Of a stretch of DNA of 64,000 nucleotides, positions 1 to 8,873 are shown piece by piece. The notes under the pieces are model-generated. The model did not search any database. It was not told the origin of the DNA and was given only the letters and a program-made list of their open reading frames with translations. Numbering within the stretch: the first letter of the stretch is position 1; each line of letters opens with the position of its first letter. Source of the DNA: Ruegeria_C sp041537925 (GTDB taxonomy: Bacteria; Pseudomonadota; Alphaproteobacteria; Rhodobacterales; Rhodobacteraceae); contig NZ_JBGOSH010000002.1 of NCBI RefSeq assembly GCF_041537925.1, positions 558,001 to 622,000 of the forward strand, given 5' to 3'. The position numbers and the translations under genes were made by a program.

Positions 1-1175
1 TCGTAGTGGCCCAACTGAAAAAACAGCGCGACGATCTCCTGTACGATTGTCGGCGGGTGGCGCATCATCACGCCACGGGCAACCCGCGCCTCGCGGATGA
101 TGTCCCGATGCGCCACGATAAACCCGATGCGAATGCCGGGAGAGACAGTTTTTGAAAGACTGCCGACATAGATGACCCGCGCTCTGTCATCTATGGAATG
201 CAGCGACGGCGAGGATTTCGCGACATAATTCATTTCCGCTTCGTAGTCGTCTTCGATGATCAGAAAGTCTTTTTCCTCGGCGACCTCGATCAGCTCTTCG
301 CGTCTGAACTGGCTCATTGTCACCATGGTCGGAAACTGGTGGCTGGGTGTCGTGAACACCAGCTTGCAGCCTGTCGGAATGGCAGACGGTATCAGCCCGT
401 CATCGTCGATCGGCACTCCGACAAGCTCGTTGCCGGATAGACGAAACGCGTTTCGCGCCCCAAAGAATCCGGGATCCTCTAACGCGATGGGTTTGCGGTT
501 CTGAGAGAATATCGTGCCCAATATGAACAGCGCATTCTGAGAGCCAAGTGTGATCAGTATCTCGTCTTCTTCCGCATATATGCCGCGGGTGTTCAGCAAT
601 CTCTGGCGCAGTTGCTGCACCAGTTGTCGGCTGTCGCTTTCGACGGAATCGCTAGCCCAGACCGGCATATGCTTGCGCCCCAGCGCCTGACGTGTGCATT
701 CGCGCCAGCCATCGACCGGGAAAAGATCGGGGTCTATCTGGTTGTAGATGAACGGATAGGGATAGGTGTGCCAATCCAGCGGATTGACCACTGGCATGAG
801 CTCGTTTTCCCGAAAACTGACGGGGCAAGTGACTGAGCTGGCTGCGGTCACGGCCTCGCTTTCGACGGCTTGCTGCAGGGCGGCCATTTCCGGATTAACG
901 AAATAGCCTGACCGATCACGCGAAACCAGAAGCTCCAGATCGACAAGACGGTTATACGCCGCGAAAACGGTATTGCGGGATACCCCGAGTTGTTCGGCCA
1001 GTTCACGGCAGGACGGCAAGGGACGATCAACCGCAAGAGATTGGGATGTGATGGCCGCGCTGACGGATTCACAAATCTGATCGCGCAGGCTCAGATTGGA
1101 GTTTTCGGGCAGTTTGGCAAAACGCGGTGCGGCCGTACTCAACTGGTTCCCCTTCGTTTTCGCATCTCTGTCCAC
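1..1175 (-). CDS. MocR/PdxR-family regulator (GntR-type HTH fused to aminotransferase fold), 3' end cut by window
   Basis: Reading the complement gives an N-terminal winged-helix of GntR type (SCRELAEQLGVSRNTVFAAY) followed by a fold-type I aminotransferase-like domain. That domain contains LITLGSQNALF, EDPGFFGARNAF and the PLP-lysine signature GSLSKTVSPG. MocR proteins use PLP as a sensory cofactor and usually control a neighbouring metabolic or transport gene. The C-terminus lies beyond base 1. No in-frame ATG exists near the expected N-terminus. The open frame begins after a TAG at 1185-1187, with a GTG at 1175 and a TTG at 1142. The TTG has AAGGGG about 8 nt upstream and is the better supported alternative start. 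The gene is divergent from the TRAP operon, so control of that operon is likely but inferred. Confidence 0.85.
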   Translation of the reverse strand, partial: MDRDAKTKGNQLSTAAPRFAKLPENSNLSLRDQICESVSAAITSQSLAVDRPLPSCRELAEQLGVSRNTVFAAYNRLVDLELLVSRDRSGYFVNPEMAALQQAVESEAVTAASSVTCPVSFRENELMPVVNPLDWHTYPYPFIYNQIDPDLFPVDGWRECTRQALGRKHMPVWASDSVESDSRQLVQQLRQRLLNTRGIYAEEDEILITLGSQNALFILGTIFSQNRKPIALEDPGFFGARNAFRLSGNELVGVPIDDDGLIPSAIPTGCKLVFTTPSHQFPTMVTMSQFRREELIEVAEEKDFLIIEDDYEAEMNYVAKSSPSLHSIDDRARVIYVGSLSKTVSPGIRIGFIVAHRDIIREARVARGVMMRHPPTIVQEIVALFFQLGHY

Positions 1176-1307
1176 CTGTGAATGCTACTCTGTTTTGCCC
1201 TTTTTCCGCAGCCCGTTTTCTGCCTGTCCTCTCCTTTCAACCGATCTGTCACTTTCCATGAATGCTGACGGCTTCGATGATTGAGGCAAGCAAAATGATG
1301 TCGAAGG

Positions 1308-1314
1308 GAGATCA
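1308..1314 (+). promoter_or_regulatory. Ribosome binding site of the TRAP binding protein
   Basis: GAAGGGAG sits about 7 nt before the ATG at 1320 and fixes that start. The roughly 145 nt between this gene and the divergent MocR-like gene must hold both promoters. I could not pick -35/-10 boxes with confidence. Confidence 0.55.
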
Positions 1315-1319
1315 ATCCG

Positions 1320-2360
1320 ATGAAGATCACGTCCATTGGGAAGGCGCTGTGCATTGCGTCTGTCGCGGCGCTGTTCGCGCAATCAGCAAACGCTGAAACG
1401 GTTCTTAAACTGGGCACGGTAGGCCGTCTGGGCATGCCGATTGGCGATGCCATTGACCAGGCGCTGATCCCGACACTCACCGAAGTGTCCGGTGGCGAGA
1501 TGAGCATCGAGCCTCACTATCGTGGCTCGCTATGTGGCGAGCAGACCTGCGGTGAACAGGCCAACCAGGGGCTGTTGCAACTCTGGACCAGCTCCACCGC
1601 GAACTTTGGCAATTTCGGAACCTCTCTGTCGATTTTCGACCTGCCTTATATCTTCAAGAGCATCGAGGATGCAGATCGCATCTCCTCGGAATGGCTGGGC
1701 AAAAAGCAATGTGAAATTGCCGCCGAAGAGGCTGGCCACGTCTGCCTGACAGTTTATTCCAGCGGTGGTTTCCGCCAGCTCGGCAACGCCCTTCGCCCGG
1801 TCCATGTTCCTTCGGACATGGAAGGCATCAAGTGGCGCGTCACCAAAAGCCCGATCGAATATACCCTGATCAAAAACTGGGGTGCCGTGCCGGTTCCCTA
1901 TGACTGGACCCAGCTTTATCAGGGTCTGCAGACAGGCGTTGTGTCGGGACAGTATGTTGCTACCCCCTGGCAAGAGATCGCAAAGCTGCACGAAGTTGCA
2001 AAATACTACACTCAGATCGGTGGGTCGTGGTCCGGCAACCAGCTGTCCATGGACAAACGCCAGTATGACGCTTTGACCGACCAGGAACGTGAATGGCTGC
2101 ATGCGGCGGCCGATGCCTTTGGCCAGCGCGTTCAAGAGCTTGATCGTCAGTGGGTTGCGGATGGTGAGGAAGCGATCAAGGCCGAGATCGAGGAATGGTA
2201 CGTACCCAACGAGGAAGAGCTGGCGCAATGGCGCGCTGGCGCAATCGACGCCTGGATCAACGCAAAAGGTACCTTCGATCCGGAAACGGCAACCCGCGTG
2301 CTTGAAGAGCAGGGCATGAGCGACTTCGTCGAGCAGCTCAAACAGGCCGGTGCGCTGTAA
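1320..2360 (+). CDS. dctP: TRAP transporter solute-binding protein, DctP family
   Basis: This 346-aa periplasmic protein begins with a clear Sec signal peptide (MKITSIGKALCIASVAALFA, cleavage after AQSANA). The mature part has DctP-family features: the IFDLPYIF segment, GGFRQLGN, the central GIKWRV with its conserved substrate-anchoring arginine, and QTGVVSGQ. It should capture an organic anion and hand it to the permease encoded directly downstream. The substrate cannot be read from the sequence. Two extra cysteine pairs near residues 60-65 and 130-145 (CGEQTCG; KKQCEI...VCLTV) may form disulfides. Start supported by a strong RBS. Confidence 0.93.
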   Translation: MKITSIGKALCIASVAALFAQSANAETVLKLGTVGRLGMPIGDAIDQALIPTLTEVSGGEMSIEPHYRGSLCGEQTCGEQANQGLLQLWTSSTANFGNFGTSLSIFDLPYIFKSIEDADRISSEWLGKKQCEIAAEEAGHVCLTVYSSGGFRQLGNALRPVHVPSDMEGIKWRVTKSPIEYTLIKNWGAVPVPYDWTQLYQGLQTGVVSGQYVATPWQEIAKLHEVAKYYTQIGGSWSGNQLSMDKRQYDALTDQEREWLHAAADAFGQRVQELDRQWVADGEEAIKAEIEEWYVPNEEELAQWRAGAIDAWINAKGTFDPETATRVLEEQGMSDFVEQLKQAGAL

Positions 2361-2465
2361 CCCACGCATTGCACCGGAACAAGATGGGCGGTGCGGACTC
2401 CAATCCCGCGCCGTCCACATACTCCTAAAGAACCCCGTTCTCCCAGCTGTAAGTGGAAAGCACTC

Positions 2466-3755
2466 ATGGAAAGTATCCTTCTCCTGATCATCCTCGTGCT
2501 GCTGATCATGCTGGGTGCGCCGGTTGGGTTTACACTGATCCTGATTCCGGTCGTCTACATCCTGATCACCGATGCCGCCCCGATGATCCTGATCCCCAGC
2601 CAGATGTTCAGCGCCATCGACTCAGTACCACTGACGGCAATTCCGTTTTTCATGCTGACCGGAGAACTTATGACCAGCGCCACCATCACCGACAGGTTAG
2701 TGGAACTGAGCCAACGCCTGATCGGCCGGATGCGCGGCAGCATGGCCCAGGCGAATGTGCTGGTCAGCATGTTTTTTGCCGGAATGAACGGATCGGTCGT
2801 TGCAGACACCGCAACCGTCGGGTCGTTGCTGGTGCCCGCCATGAAGCGGGCGGGCTATCCTTCTGCCTTTGCCGCAGCGATCACTGCAGTCAGTTCCACC
2901 ATCGGCGGGATTATCCCGCCATCGATCATGATGATCGTGCTGGCAAATGCTGGTGGTATTTCGGTCGGCGCCTTGTTTGCCGGCGGCATCGTACCCGGCA
3001 TCATGATCGGTGGGCTGCTGATGGCGATCAACCACGTCATCGCAAAGCGCAACAATTTCGAGCGCAGCGAAGAACCTTTCAGCCTGAAGGCCATTGCAAT
3101 TGTCGGCTACAAATCTTCTTTCGCGCTGCTCATTCCGGCGGTGTTGGTGGGTTCGGTCGTGTTTGGCATCGCCGGCGTTGTCGAAGCAGGTGCATTGACG
3201 GCCACCATCGCGCTGTTCGTCGGGCTGTTCGTGTATCGCACCATCAACTGGGACAATTGCAAGGGCGCCTTCGTCCGGGCCTTTCGGAACTCGGCCATGG
3301 TGTTCATCATCATCGCAGCGGCGGGTCCGTTCGGCTGGCTTCTGACCTCAATGGGGGCAATCAACCAGCTTGAGCAATGGCTGCTGAGCTACGCTTACAA
3401 TCCACTTTTATTCGCACTGGTGCTGGTGCTCTTCATCTTCCTGCTGGGAATGGTAATGGATTCAGCGGCCAACATCATTGTTGTCGGTCCGGTCCTGATC
3501 GATGTCATGGTGAAGGCGGGCTATGCGGACGTTCAGGCTGCATTGGTTGTGGTTGTCGGGTTCCTGATCGGCTCTGTCACGCCACCGGTTGGCGTTGCCT
3601 TCTTTACCGCGGGCGCCATCGCAAATGTCAGACTGGAGAAAGTCGCTCTGGCCATGGTCCCCTATCTGGCCGCCCTGTTTGTCCTGCTATTCGTGCTGAT
3701 CCTCGTACCCGGCTTTACGATGTACCTGCCCCAGGTATTGGGGTTCGTGAAATGA
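2466..3755 (+). CDS. dctM: TRAP transporter large permease subunit, DctM family
   Basis: A 429-aa, highly hydrophobic membrane protein with about 12 transmembrane segments. It begins MESILLLIILVLLIMLGAPV and contains DctM landmarks: SAIDSVPLTAIPFFMLTGEL, MNGSVVADTATVGSLL, GGIIPPSIMMI and the C-terminal GSVTPPVGV. It forms the Na+-driven translocation channel with the small subunit. The ATG at 2466 is preferred over upstream in-frame codons because it sits directly before the first membrane helix, with GTGGAAAG upstream. The gene comes before the small-subunit gene; in most TRAP operons the small subunit comes first. Confidence 0.93.
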   Translation: MESILLLIILVLLIMLGAPVGFTLILIPVVYILITDAAPMILIPSQMFSAIDSVPLTAIPFFMLTGELMTSATITDRLVELSQRLIGRMRGSMAQANVLVSMFFAGMNGSVVADTATVGSLLVPAMKRAGYPSAFAAAITAVSSTIGGIIPPSIMMIVLANAGGISVGALFAGGIVPGIMIGGLLMAINHVIAKRNNFERSEEPFSLKAIAIVGYKSSFALLIPAVLVGSVVFGIAGVVEAGALTATIALFVGLFVYRTINWDNCKGAFVRAFRNSAMVFIIIAAAGPFGWLLTSMGAINQLEQWLLSYAYNPLLFALVLVLFIFLLGMVMDSAANIIVVGPVLIDVMVKAGYADVQAALVVVVGFLIGSVTPPVGVAFFTAGAIANVRLEKVALAMVPYLAALFVLLFVLILVPGFTMYLPQVLGFVK

Positions 3756-3825
3756 CGAAGGCTTCGTTTCACCGCCGCCAACACGCTCTGGCCGGCGCAA
3801 CCGTCCTAGATGGGAGAGTTTTCAG

Positions 3826-4383
3826 ATGATCGGAATTGTCAAATTCATCGATACTGCCGTCAGCAAAATCCTGACTGCATTCTGTGCTGTCCTTTTGCTG
3901 CTGATGGTTGCTTTTACAGTGTATTCGGTCGTGATGCGCTATGTGTTTGAAAACCCGCCGGTATGGGGCGACCTTCTGACGGTTCTCAGCAATATCTGGC
4001 TGGTTTTCCTCGCCCTGGCCCTGACGGTCCGGGACAAGGATCACATTGCGCTGCATCTGATCTACTCTTGGCTTCCGCTTGGCTTGGCCTTCGCGCTTGA
4101 GCAGTTCTGGTCTCTGGTCATTTTTGGGCTTGGCGTCGTGATGATCATCTATGGGATAGAGGCAGTCTCCACCATGGGCGGCAAATACTGGGAGATGTGG
4201 TATTTTGCCTGGGAAGACGGCACGTTGGTCTTCAAGCCGAATTACATGCCCAAGAAATACGCAATCGCGATTGTCCCGATATCGGGGTTCCTCGTTTGCA
4301 TCGGAGCCCTGGCATCAGTTCTGGAAGTCAGTTTGCGGCTGAAGGCGGGCACCTACGAGCGCGCCCAGGAAGCAGAAGTTTAG
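3826..4383 (+). CDS. dctQ: TRAP transporter small permease subunit, DctQ family
   Basis: A 185-aa protein with four predicted membrane segments. It has the DctQ pattern VYSVVMRYVFENPPVWGDLL followed by FLALALTVRDKDHIALHL. The family is the small membrane partner that joins DctP to DctM. It is separated from the dctM stop by 70 nt and has GGGAG about 8 nt before the ATG. No clear terminator was found downstream. Confidence 0.9.
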   Translation: MIGIVKFIDTAVSKILTAFCAVLLLLMVAFTVYSVVMRYVFENPPVWGDLLTVLSNIWLVFLALALTVRDKDHIALHLIYSWLPLGLAFALEQFWSLVIFGLGVVMIIYGIEAVSTMGGKYWEMWYFAWEDGTLVFKPNYMPKKYAIAIVPISGFLVCIGALASVLEVSLRLKAGTYERAQEAEV

Positions 4384-4522
4384 GCAGAGGCGAAACAGCA
4401 TGATCAACCCCACTTAATTGCCTCGGCTCGAGTGTTGGTGCTTGCCCTCTCGGCAGATCTCTTGGCCCGCGTGATAGTTTTTGAGATCGCTCTGCGGCCA
4501 CAAGTAATTTGCGGCGCACTCT

Positions 4523-4700
4523 ATGCTGTCCTACCTTCGCGTTGCGCTCGGTCTACGCGATGTTGAGGACCTGCTCGTCGAACGAGACCCATCTTGGGCT
4601 ACCAAATGATCCGCCCAGATGTCAGAAAATTCGGAACTCAGATTGCAAAACGCACCATCAAAAACGACGGCGGGCGAATTTGCGGGGATCACCGAACCAC
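4523..4700 (+). pseudogene. Decayed IS6-family transposase, N-terminal fragment
   Basis: One frame reads LRDVEDLLVERDPSW and then stops. A shifted frame continues with IRPDVRKFGTQIAKR. Together these match the helix-turn-helix region of IS6-family transposases (consensus like LSYRDVEELLAERG followed by KFGPQIAR). A frameshift and stops separate the pieces, and the catalytic DDE region is not recognisable. This is a relic, identified by recall of the family consensus. Confidence 0.6.
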
Positions 4701-4919
4701 TGATTTTGGATGCGGTCATTTCCGATGATGATGCTGTAGGTGCCACACAATTTCAATGCCAAGGTCAGGCAAGTTTGGATCGATGAAACACCGCCGCCGG
4801 GCGCGTTTGTCGGTCGACTGCGGGGTCCAGACCATCTCAGGATCAAACCAGATCGAAAGCGCAAGTTCCTCGCGCTTCAACATACCTGCCTGGTTGGAAA
4901 CCTCAGACCCTAAAATGAA

Positions 4920-4946
4920 GAAGCGAGCCGTGATCCGCCTCGCTTC
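4920..4946 (-). terminator. Hairpin, possible minus-strand terminator
   Basis: GAAGCGAG and CTCGCTTC form a perfect 8-bp inverted repeat around an 11-nt loop. On the minus strand it is followed by a T-rich run (CTTCTTCATTTT), so it could stop transcripts leaving the eCIS operon, about 400 nt downstream of that operon's last stop codon. A weaker alternative is that it belongs to the tRNA-like relic directly beside it. Confidence 0.45.
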
Positions 4947-4948
4947 AA

Positions 4949-4975
4949 AACTCCAACGGGGACTCGAACCCCTTC
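4949..4975 (-). other. tRNA T-arm-like motif (possible tRNA fragment or attachment site)
   Basis: The minus strand reads AAGGGGTTCGAGTCCCCG followed by TTGGAG, which looks like a tRNA T-arm and 3' acceptor strand. No matching 5' acceptor, D-arm or normal anticodon arm can be folded from the preceding 80 nt, so it is not a working tRNA. Tail fragments of tRNAs often mark integrase attachment sites, but no integrase gene is visible in the window. Confidence 0.3.
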
Positions 4976-5349
4976 AACTGCAAACCAAACGACAGAGCCG
5001 ATAAAGCCTAACAGAAAAGCACCGTGCATCCGTGTCAAAGTCTTCGAAATTCTAGCATGAGAGGCGATTCGCGCCAAGCCCGCCAACTGATCATTTCGCC
5101 CGCTTACGCGTCTGATCGCAGCGATTGTTTCACAGACGCCCCTTCCATTTGCCCATGGAACATTTCCAAATACCTGAAACGCTTTTGAGGCCTTTCACCA
5201 GAAAGGCTCAATCGCAAACAGTGCTACTCAGGTTCCTCAATTTTTTGTTCGGGTGTTATAGAAAACCTGGAGGGAAAGGAGGCGGCAGGCGGACTGGCGC
5301 AACGCTCCCTGAGGCCCATCGCGCCAGCGATCCAATCCCGCCATCGGTC

Positions 5350-8300
5350 TCACCGCTTGTTATTGCGCAGCACCATAGCGCTCGGGGCTACAATACCTGG
5401 ATTGCTCCCCAACGACCAATTGTCCGCCGCAAGCCATTGCACCTGCGAAGACATTTCCGTTGGCCCCGTATGTGTCATGCGCAGGCAGGTGGTCGAACCG
5501 TTCAAGTCGACAAGATTGTCTTTGAACATCACGAAATCCCCGAACCGCCCGTAAAGGCGCACGCCCTCATAATAACGCGCCCGCCCGTCCCGTCCGCTCG
5601 CCCAGCGGATCTGGTTCCCGTCAAACCGCAACCGCGCAGCATTGCCCACGAAGACCCCAAAAGCGCCTGCGAATTGCTCTACCGGCCGACGAAGGAAGAT
5701 CTCGTTGTCCCGCACCGTGATCGAACCCGCCGTATCAAAGCTCTGCCGTGTTGCGTCGGAGTGGCTCAGCCCCACCTGCAGTCCGATTCCGCAGCCCTCG
5801 ATCCGGTTGCCCGAGATATCGGCTGAACCCAGCGTTCGCCCACCGATCACTATCCCTTGATAGGCCGTTGGCTGCACGTTTTGCGCCAGCGCCGTGAACC
5901 AAGTCGCCGCCGAGGCAAAGCGATTGCGGAAGGTTGCGTCCCGGATGATCCGGTCCGCCGTTGCACGCGCATATAGCAAAAGATCTCGATCCGTACGTAA
6001 CGGACCCGGTGGCGCCGCGCGCGCCATGGCCTGCCAGTCCCGATCGCTTATAGGGCTGTCAAAGGTCACCCGTCGGTTATCCTGCACCAAAGAAGTATTG
6101 CGTTGGTCGTCGCCCGCGTCAAAGCGTTGCACCGTAACCGGCGCCCGGATCAGCAGATTCGTGATGACCTGCGTTTCAAGCCGCCGGAATGCGCTGTCGC
6201 CGATCCCTTCGCGTAGACTGGTTAACTGCGCTTCATAACTCGGCAGGCGCGAAGAATCCTGCGTGGCTTCACCCACAAGACGCATCACATAGCTTTGGAA
6301 TGCATCCGGGTTCGAGGATTGCGCCTCGGTCGGCGGGTTCGCATCCATCAGCGCCTGCCATTCCCCCTGCGGCACGGATGAGGGGATAAAGGCCGTAAAA
6401 GCTCCGGAACGCAGAGTCCGCGTGCCCACTGTCGGCGACTGACTCTCCAAATTGGGCTGCGCCACAAGCTCCGCAACCAGAGACGCCCGCCGCACCGGAT
6501 TGGCAAGCAACCGGTCGAGTGTCAGGCCACGTGGGCGGGCACCCACCACCAGATCATTGTCCCGGATGCGCAGCCGGGCCGCATCGGTGATCAGCATGCC
6601 CACTTGCCCATATCCTGTCGTCAGCCGATTCCCCGTCACCCGGACCGAGCGCAGGGGCGTTGGCCGCCGGTTCTGGTCGAAATCGCGCGGGCGTATAGTG
6701 AGGCAGGTCCGTTCCCGCTCGGCACTCGCACCGCAAAATAGAGCCGTATCGGCAACCAGAACATCTGGGCAACCAGTGACCGTAACCGTCCCGCCCAGAT
6801 GGCGCACATGGCCCACCGCATCGCCCCCATCCGGTGTCGACACGCTCAGTTCGCGCAGGCTGAAACTGTCGCAATCGATCGCCTCGATGGCCCGTTCCGC
6901 ACGCGTCACGACGATCTGCGTGCCAGCTCCGCAGCCCGAGATCTCTATATGCCCGTTGCCTCGCAATTCCACCGTCCGGTTCGCCGTGTAACGCCCGCGC
7001 TGGAAGCAGATATGCGCATCCTCGCCCGCCTGCAGGCCTTCTAAAAGGGCCACCCAGTCCATGTCAGGCGTCACGATATAGGTTGCGCAGCCCCCCTGCT
7101 GAATCTGACAGAGCAATTCGATGGCCGCTTGCACGTTCTGCGTACCGGCCAACGGCGGACAATTCGCCGGATCAAAAGAGACCTCGTCCGCCGTGCTGAG
7201 CGTGGCACTGAAACTTATTGGCAGATGCCGCCTGTCTCCGCCGGGATCGAGCAGATCCACTTCGACCCGCTGCGCGCGGGTGGCTCCGTCGAGACGCCAG
7301 TCGACGCTGGCCACGCCAGCGGCGTCGGTAAGGGCCACAAGCGATGTCGCACCGCCCGAAAGTTGCCCGTTACCCTCGACCACCGTGAAGCGCACGCGGC
7401 GCCCAGGCAGAGGGGTTGAGCCGCGCGAAACTCCAACCCGCAAAGGCTGATCGAGCGGCACGAGGTTGGTCGCATCGCTCGGGTCGGGCGCGGCCTCCTG
7501 CCCGTCGCCTCCCAGCATGTCCATGCTGACAAGGCCGGTTAGCGGCGGAAACTGCGGGCGGCAATCGGAAACCAGCGACCAGACCCCGTCATTCTGCACT
7601 ACGGCTAGCTTGCAATAGGCGTGATGGATGCCCTGGGCCGGCAAGCGCAGGGGTTGGTTCGTATTCGGGTCACGCGGCCATTCAATGTCGTTTGTCTCGT
7701 ATCGCGCAGGGATCATCACGTAGTCGCCCAAGCCATATTCCGTACCGGCCTCGAACCCGATCTCGACCCCGTCTTCAAGCACGAGATAGCCCTGGTTCCC
7801 GCCCGGCACTGTCACCGTCTGGGCTCCGTCACTGTCCCAGCGGCGAATGATCGGGTTGGCTCCGAAACTCGCAATGTCCACCGGCCCGTCTGCAGTTGCG
7901 ATATTGATGATCAAGAGATTGTCCTGCGCGTTGGCCAGTTGCACCAGCGTGCCCGGCAGGCCCTGCAAGACGCGGTCATCGTCGATCAGCTCGACCCAAT
8001 CTCCGGGTCCAAAGCCCCGCGCGCGATCCCGCCCGATACTGTCTACTGTCAGGTTGGCCCCGCTGCTCGACAGCCAACGTGTCGCCACCGAACCATTTTC
8101 GCGCGACCACTTGAATGTGGCTGTGCCCACCGGACCTGGCTGATGAATTTCAACCCGATAGGTCTGGTTCGTGACGCGGCGATAGCCTGCGCCCGCCTCG
8201 ACCACGCAGGGCCCACCCGCATTGAGCGATGGTTGCGCCCGCGCACGGAAGGTGCCTGTGGACTCGGCGGTCAGATCCAACCAAGCTTGTGGTTCGCTTT

Positions 8301-8835
8301 CACAATGCACAGCGTCGCCGAGCGGTCCGGCCTGAACAAGCCGCACTTGCCAGATGGTCCGCGTCACACCGGTCGTGTCGGCGCCGCCAAGGGCGGGCTC
8401 AAGAATTTCGGGCTCCTGCAGGGGCGTCACAAGGCGCGTCCAGCGGTCGAGCACAGCAATATAAAGCCCATCGGGCGCTGCATTCAGCGTGACATCCGTC
8501 CCATTGGCCAGTCGCACAATAGGCGCATCGGTGGGCATATGCGGCTGCGCCTCAAGCGACACGACCTCGCTGTTTTCGCAAAGGACTCCATGCACGTAAT
8601 AGGCACCCGCACCGGCACCCAGCCCCGCCCCAAGGGGCGCTATGGCAAAACCCGCCTCGTCCTCGGGCGCGCCACAGGGACCGACGATGTGGGTGGTTCG
8701 GCGCTGGCGCAGATAATCAGTGATCGCCCATTGCTTGTTCAGGTCCTGGTCCAGAACGAGCCGGCCCTGGAAGGTCAAGACCCCCCGGTCGCCCGAGGAC
8801 GCATCAAAGGTCCATCTGCTGAAATCACCGTGCAT
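5350..8835 (-). CDS. DUF6519 / Ig-like / right-handed beta-helix protein at the end of the eCIS operon
   Basis: This 1161-aa protein starts MHGDFSRWTFDASSGDRGVL, the typical opening of DUF6519 proteins found in phage-tail-like clusters. Rough domain order: DUF6519 region 1-440; an invasin-like Ig domain about 455-560 (RRVRFTVVEGNGQLSGG then TDAAGVASVDWRL); and a C-terminal region about 590-1161 rich in short repeats such as VRVTGNRLTTGYGQVGMLI and ISGNRIEGCGIGLQVG, typical of a right-handed parallel beta-helix. Such a fold suggests a fibre, spike-side appendage or surface-binding part of the particle. It lies 38 nt downstream of the gpI-like gene and is the last gene of the operon. Its exact place in the particle is unknown. 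Confidence 0.75.
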   Translation of the reverse strand: MHGDFSRWTFDASSGDRGVLTFQGRLVLDQDLNKQWAITDYLRQRRTTHIVGPCGAPEDEAGFAIAPLGAGLGAGAGAYYVHGVLCENSEVVSLEAQPHMPTDAPIVRLANGTDVTLNAAPDGLYIAVLDRWTRLVTPLQEPEILEPALGGADTTGVTRTIWQVRLVQAGPLGDAVHCESEPQAWLDLTAESTGTFRARAQPSLNAGGPCVVEAGAGYRRVTNQTYRVEIHQPGPVGTATFKWSRENGSVATRWLSSSGANLTVDSIGRDRARGFGPGDWVELIDDDRVLQGLPGTLVQLANAQDNLLIINIATADGPVDIASFGANPIIRRWDSDGAQTVTVPGGNQGYLVLEDGVEIGFEAGTEYGLGDYVMIPARYETNDIEWPRDPNTNQPLRLPAQGIHHAYCKLAVVQNDGVWSLVSDCRPQFPPLTGLVSMDMLGGDGQEAAPDPSDATNLVPLDQPLRVGVSRGSTPLPGRRVRFTVVEGNGQLSGGATSLVALTDAAGVASVDWRLDGATRAQRVEVDLLDPGGDRRHLPISFSATLSTADEVSFDPANCPPLAGTQNVQAAIELLCQIQQGGCATYIVTPDMDWVALLEGLQAGEDAHICFQRGRYTANRTVELRGNGHIEISGCGAGTQIVVTRAERAIEAIDCDSFSLRELSVSTPDGGDAVGHVRHLGGTVTVTGCPDVLVADTALFCGASAERERTCLTIRPRDFDQNRRPTPLRSVRVTGNRLTTGYGQVGMLITDAARLRIRDNDLVVGARPRGLTLDRLLANPVRRASLVAELVAQPNLESQSPTVGTRTLRSGAFTAFIPSSVPQGEWQALMDANPPTEAQSSNPDAFQSYVMRLVGEATQDSSRLPSYEAQLTSLREGIGDSAFRRLETQVITNLLIRAPVTVQRFDAGDDQRNTSLVQDNRRVTFDSPISDRDWQAMARAAPPGPLRTDRDLLLYARATADRIIRDATFRNRFASAATWFTALAQNVQPTAYQGIVIGGRTLGSADISGNRIEGCGIGLQVGLSHSDATRQSFDTAGSITVRDNEIFLRRPVEQFAGAFGVFVGNAARLRFDGNQIRWASGRDGRARYYEGVRLYGRFGDFVMFKDNLVDLNGSTTCLRMTHTGPTEMSSQVQWLAADNWSLGSNPGIVAPSAMVLRNNKR

Positions 8836-8873
8836 GGCGGCTCTCCTTCACATTGAGGCTAAGTGCTGACATC

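Larger units (their letters stand above)
4384..5349. other. Intergenic stretch with mobile-element debris
   Basis: No intact gene is seen here. The stretch holds an IS6-like transposase fragment (about 4523-4700), a tRNA-T-arm-like motif (about 4949-4975), a hairpin (4920-4946) and, near 5300-5330, a 7-bp inverted repeat (CTGGCGC/GCGCCAG) just past the end of the eCIS operon. Confidence 0.6.

Noticed and set aside
4949..5060. A functional tRNA gene on the minus strand
   Set aside because: The T-arm fits, but no acceptor, D-arm or anticodon arm folds from the upstream bases.
7621..8856. 411-codon open frame on the plus strand opposite the DUF6519 gene
   Set aside because: It lies wholly inside the minus-strand gene, has no RBS and no recognisable domain; GC-rich DNA often gives such shadow frames.
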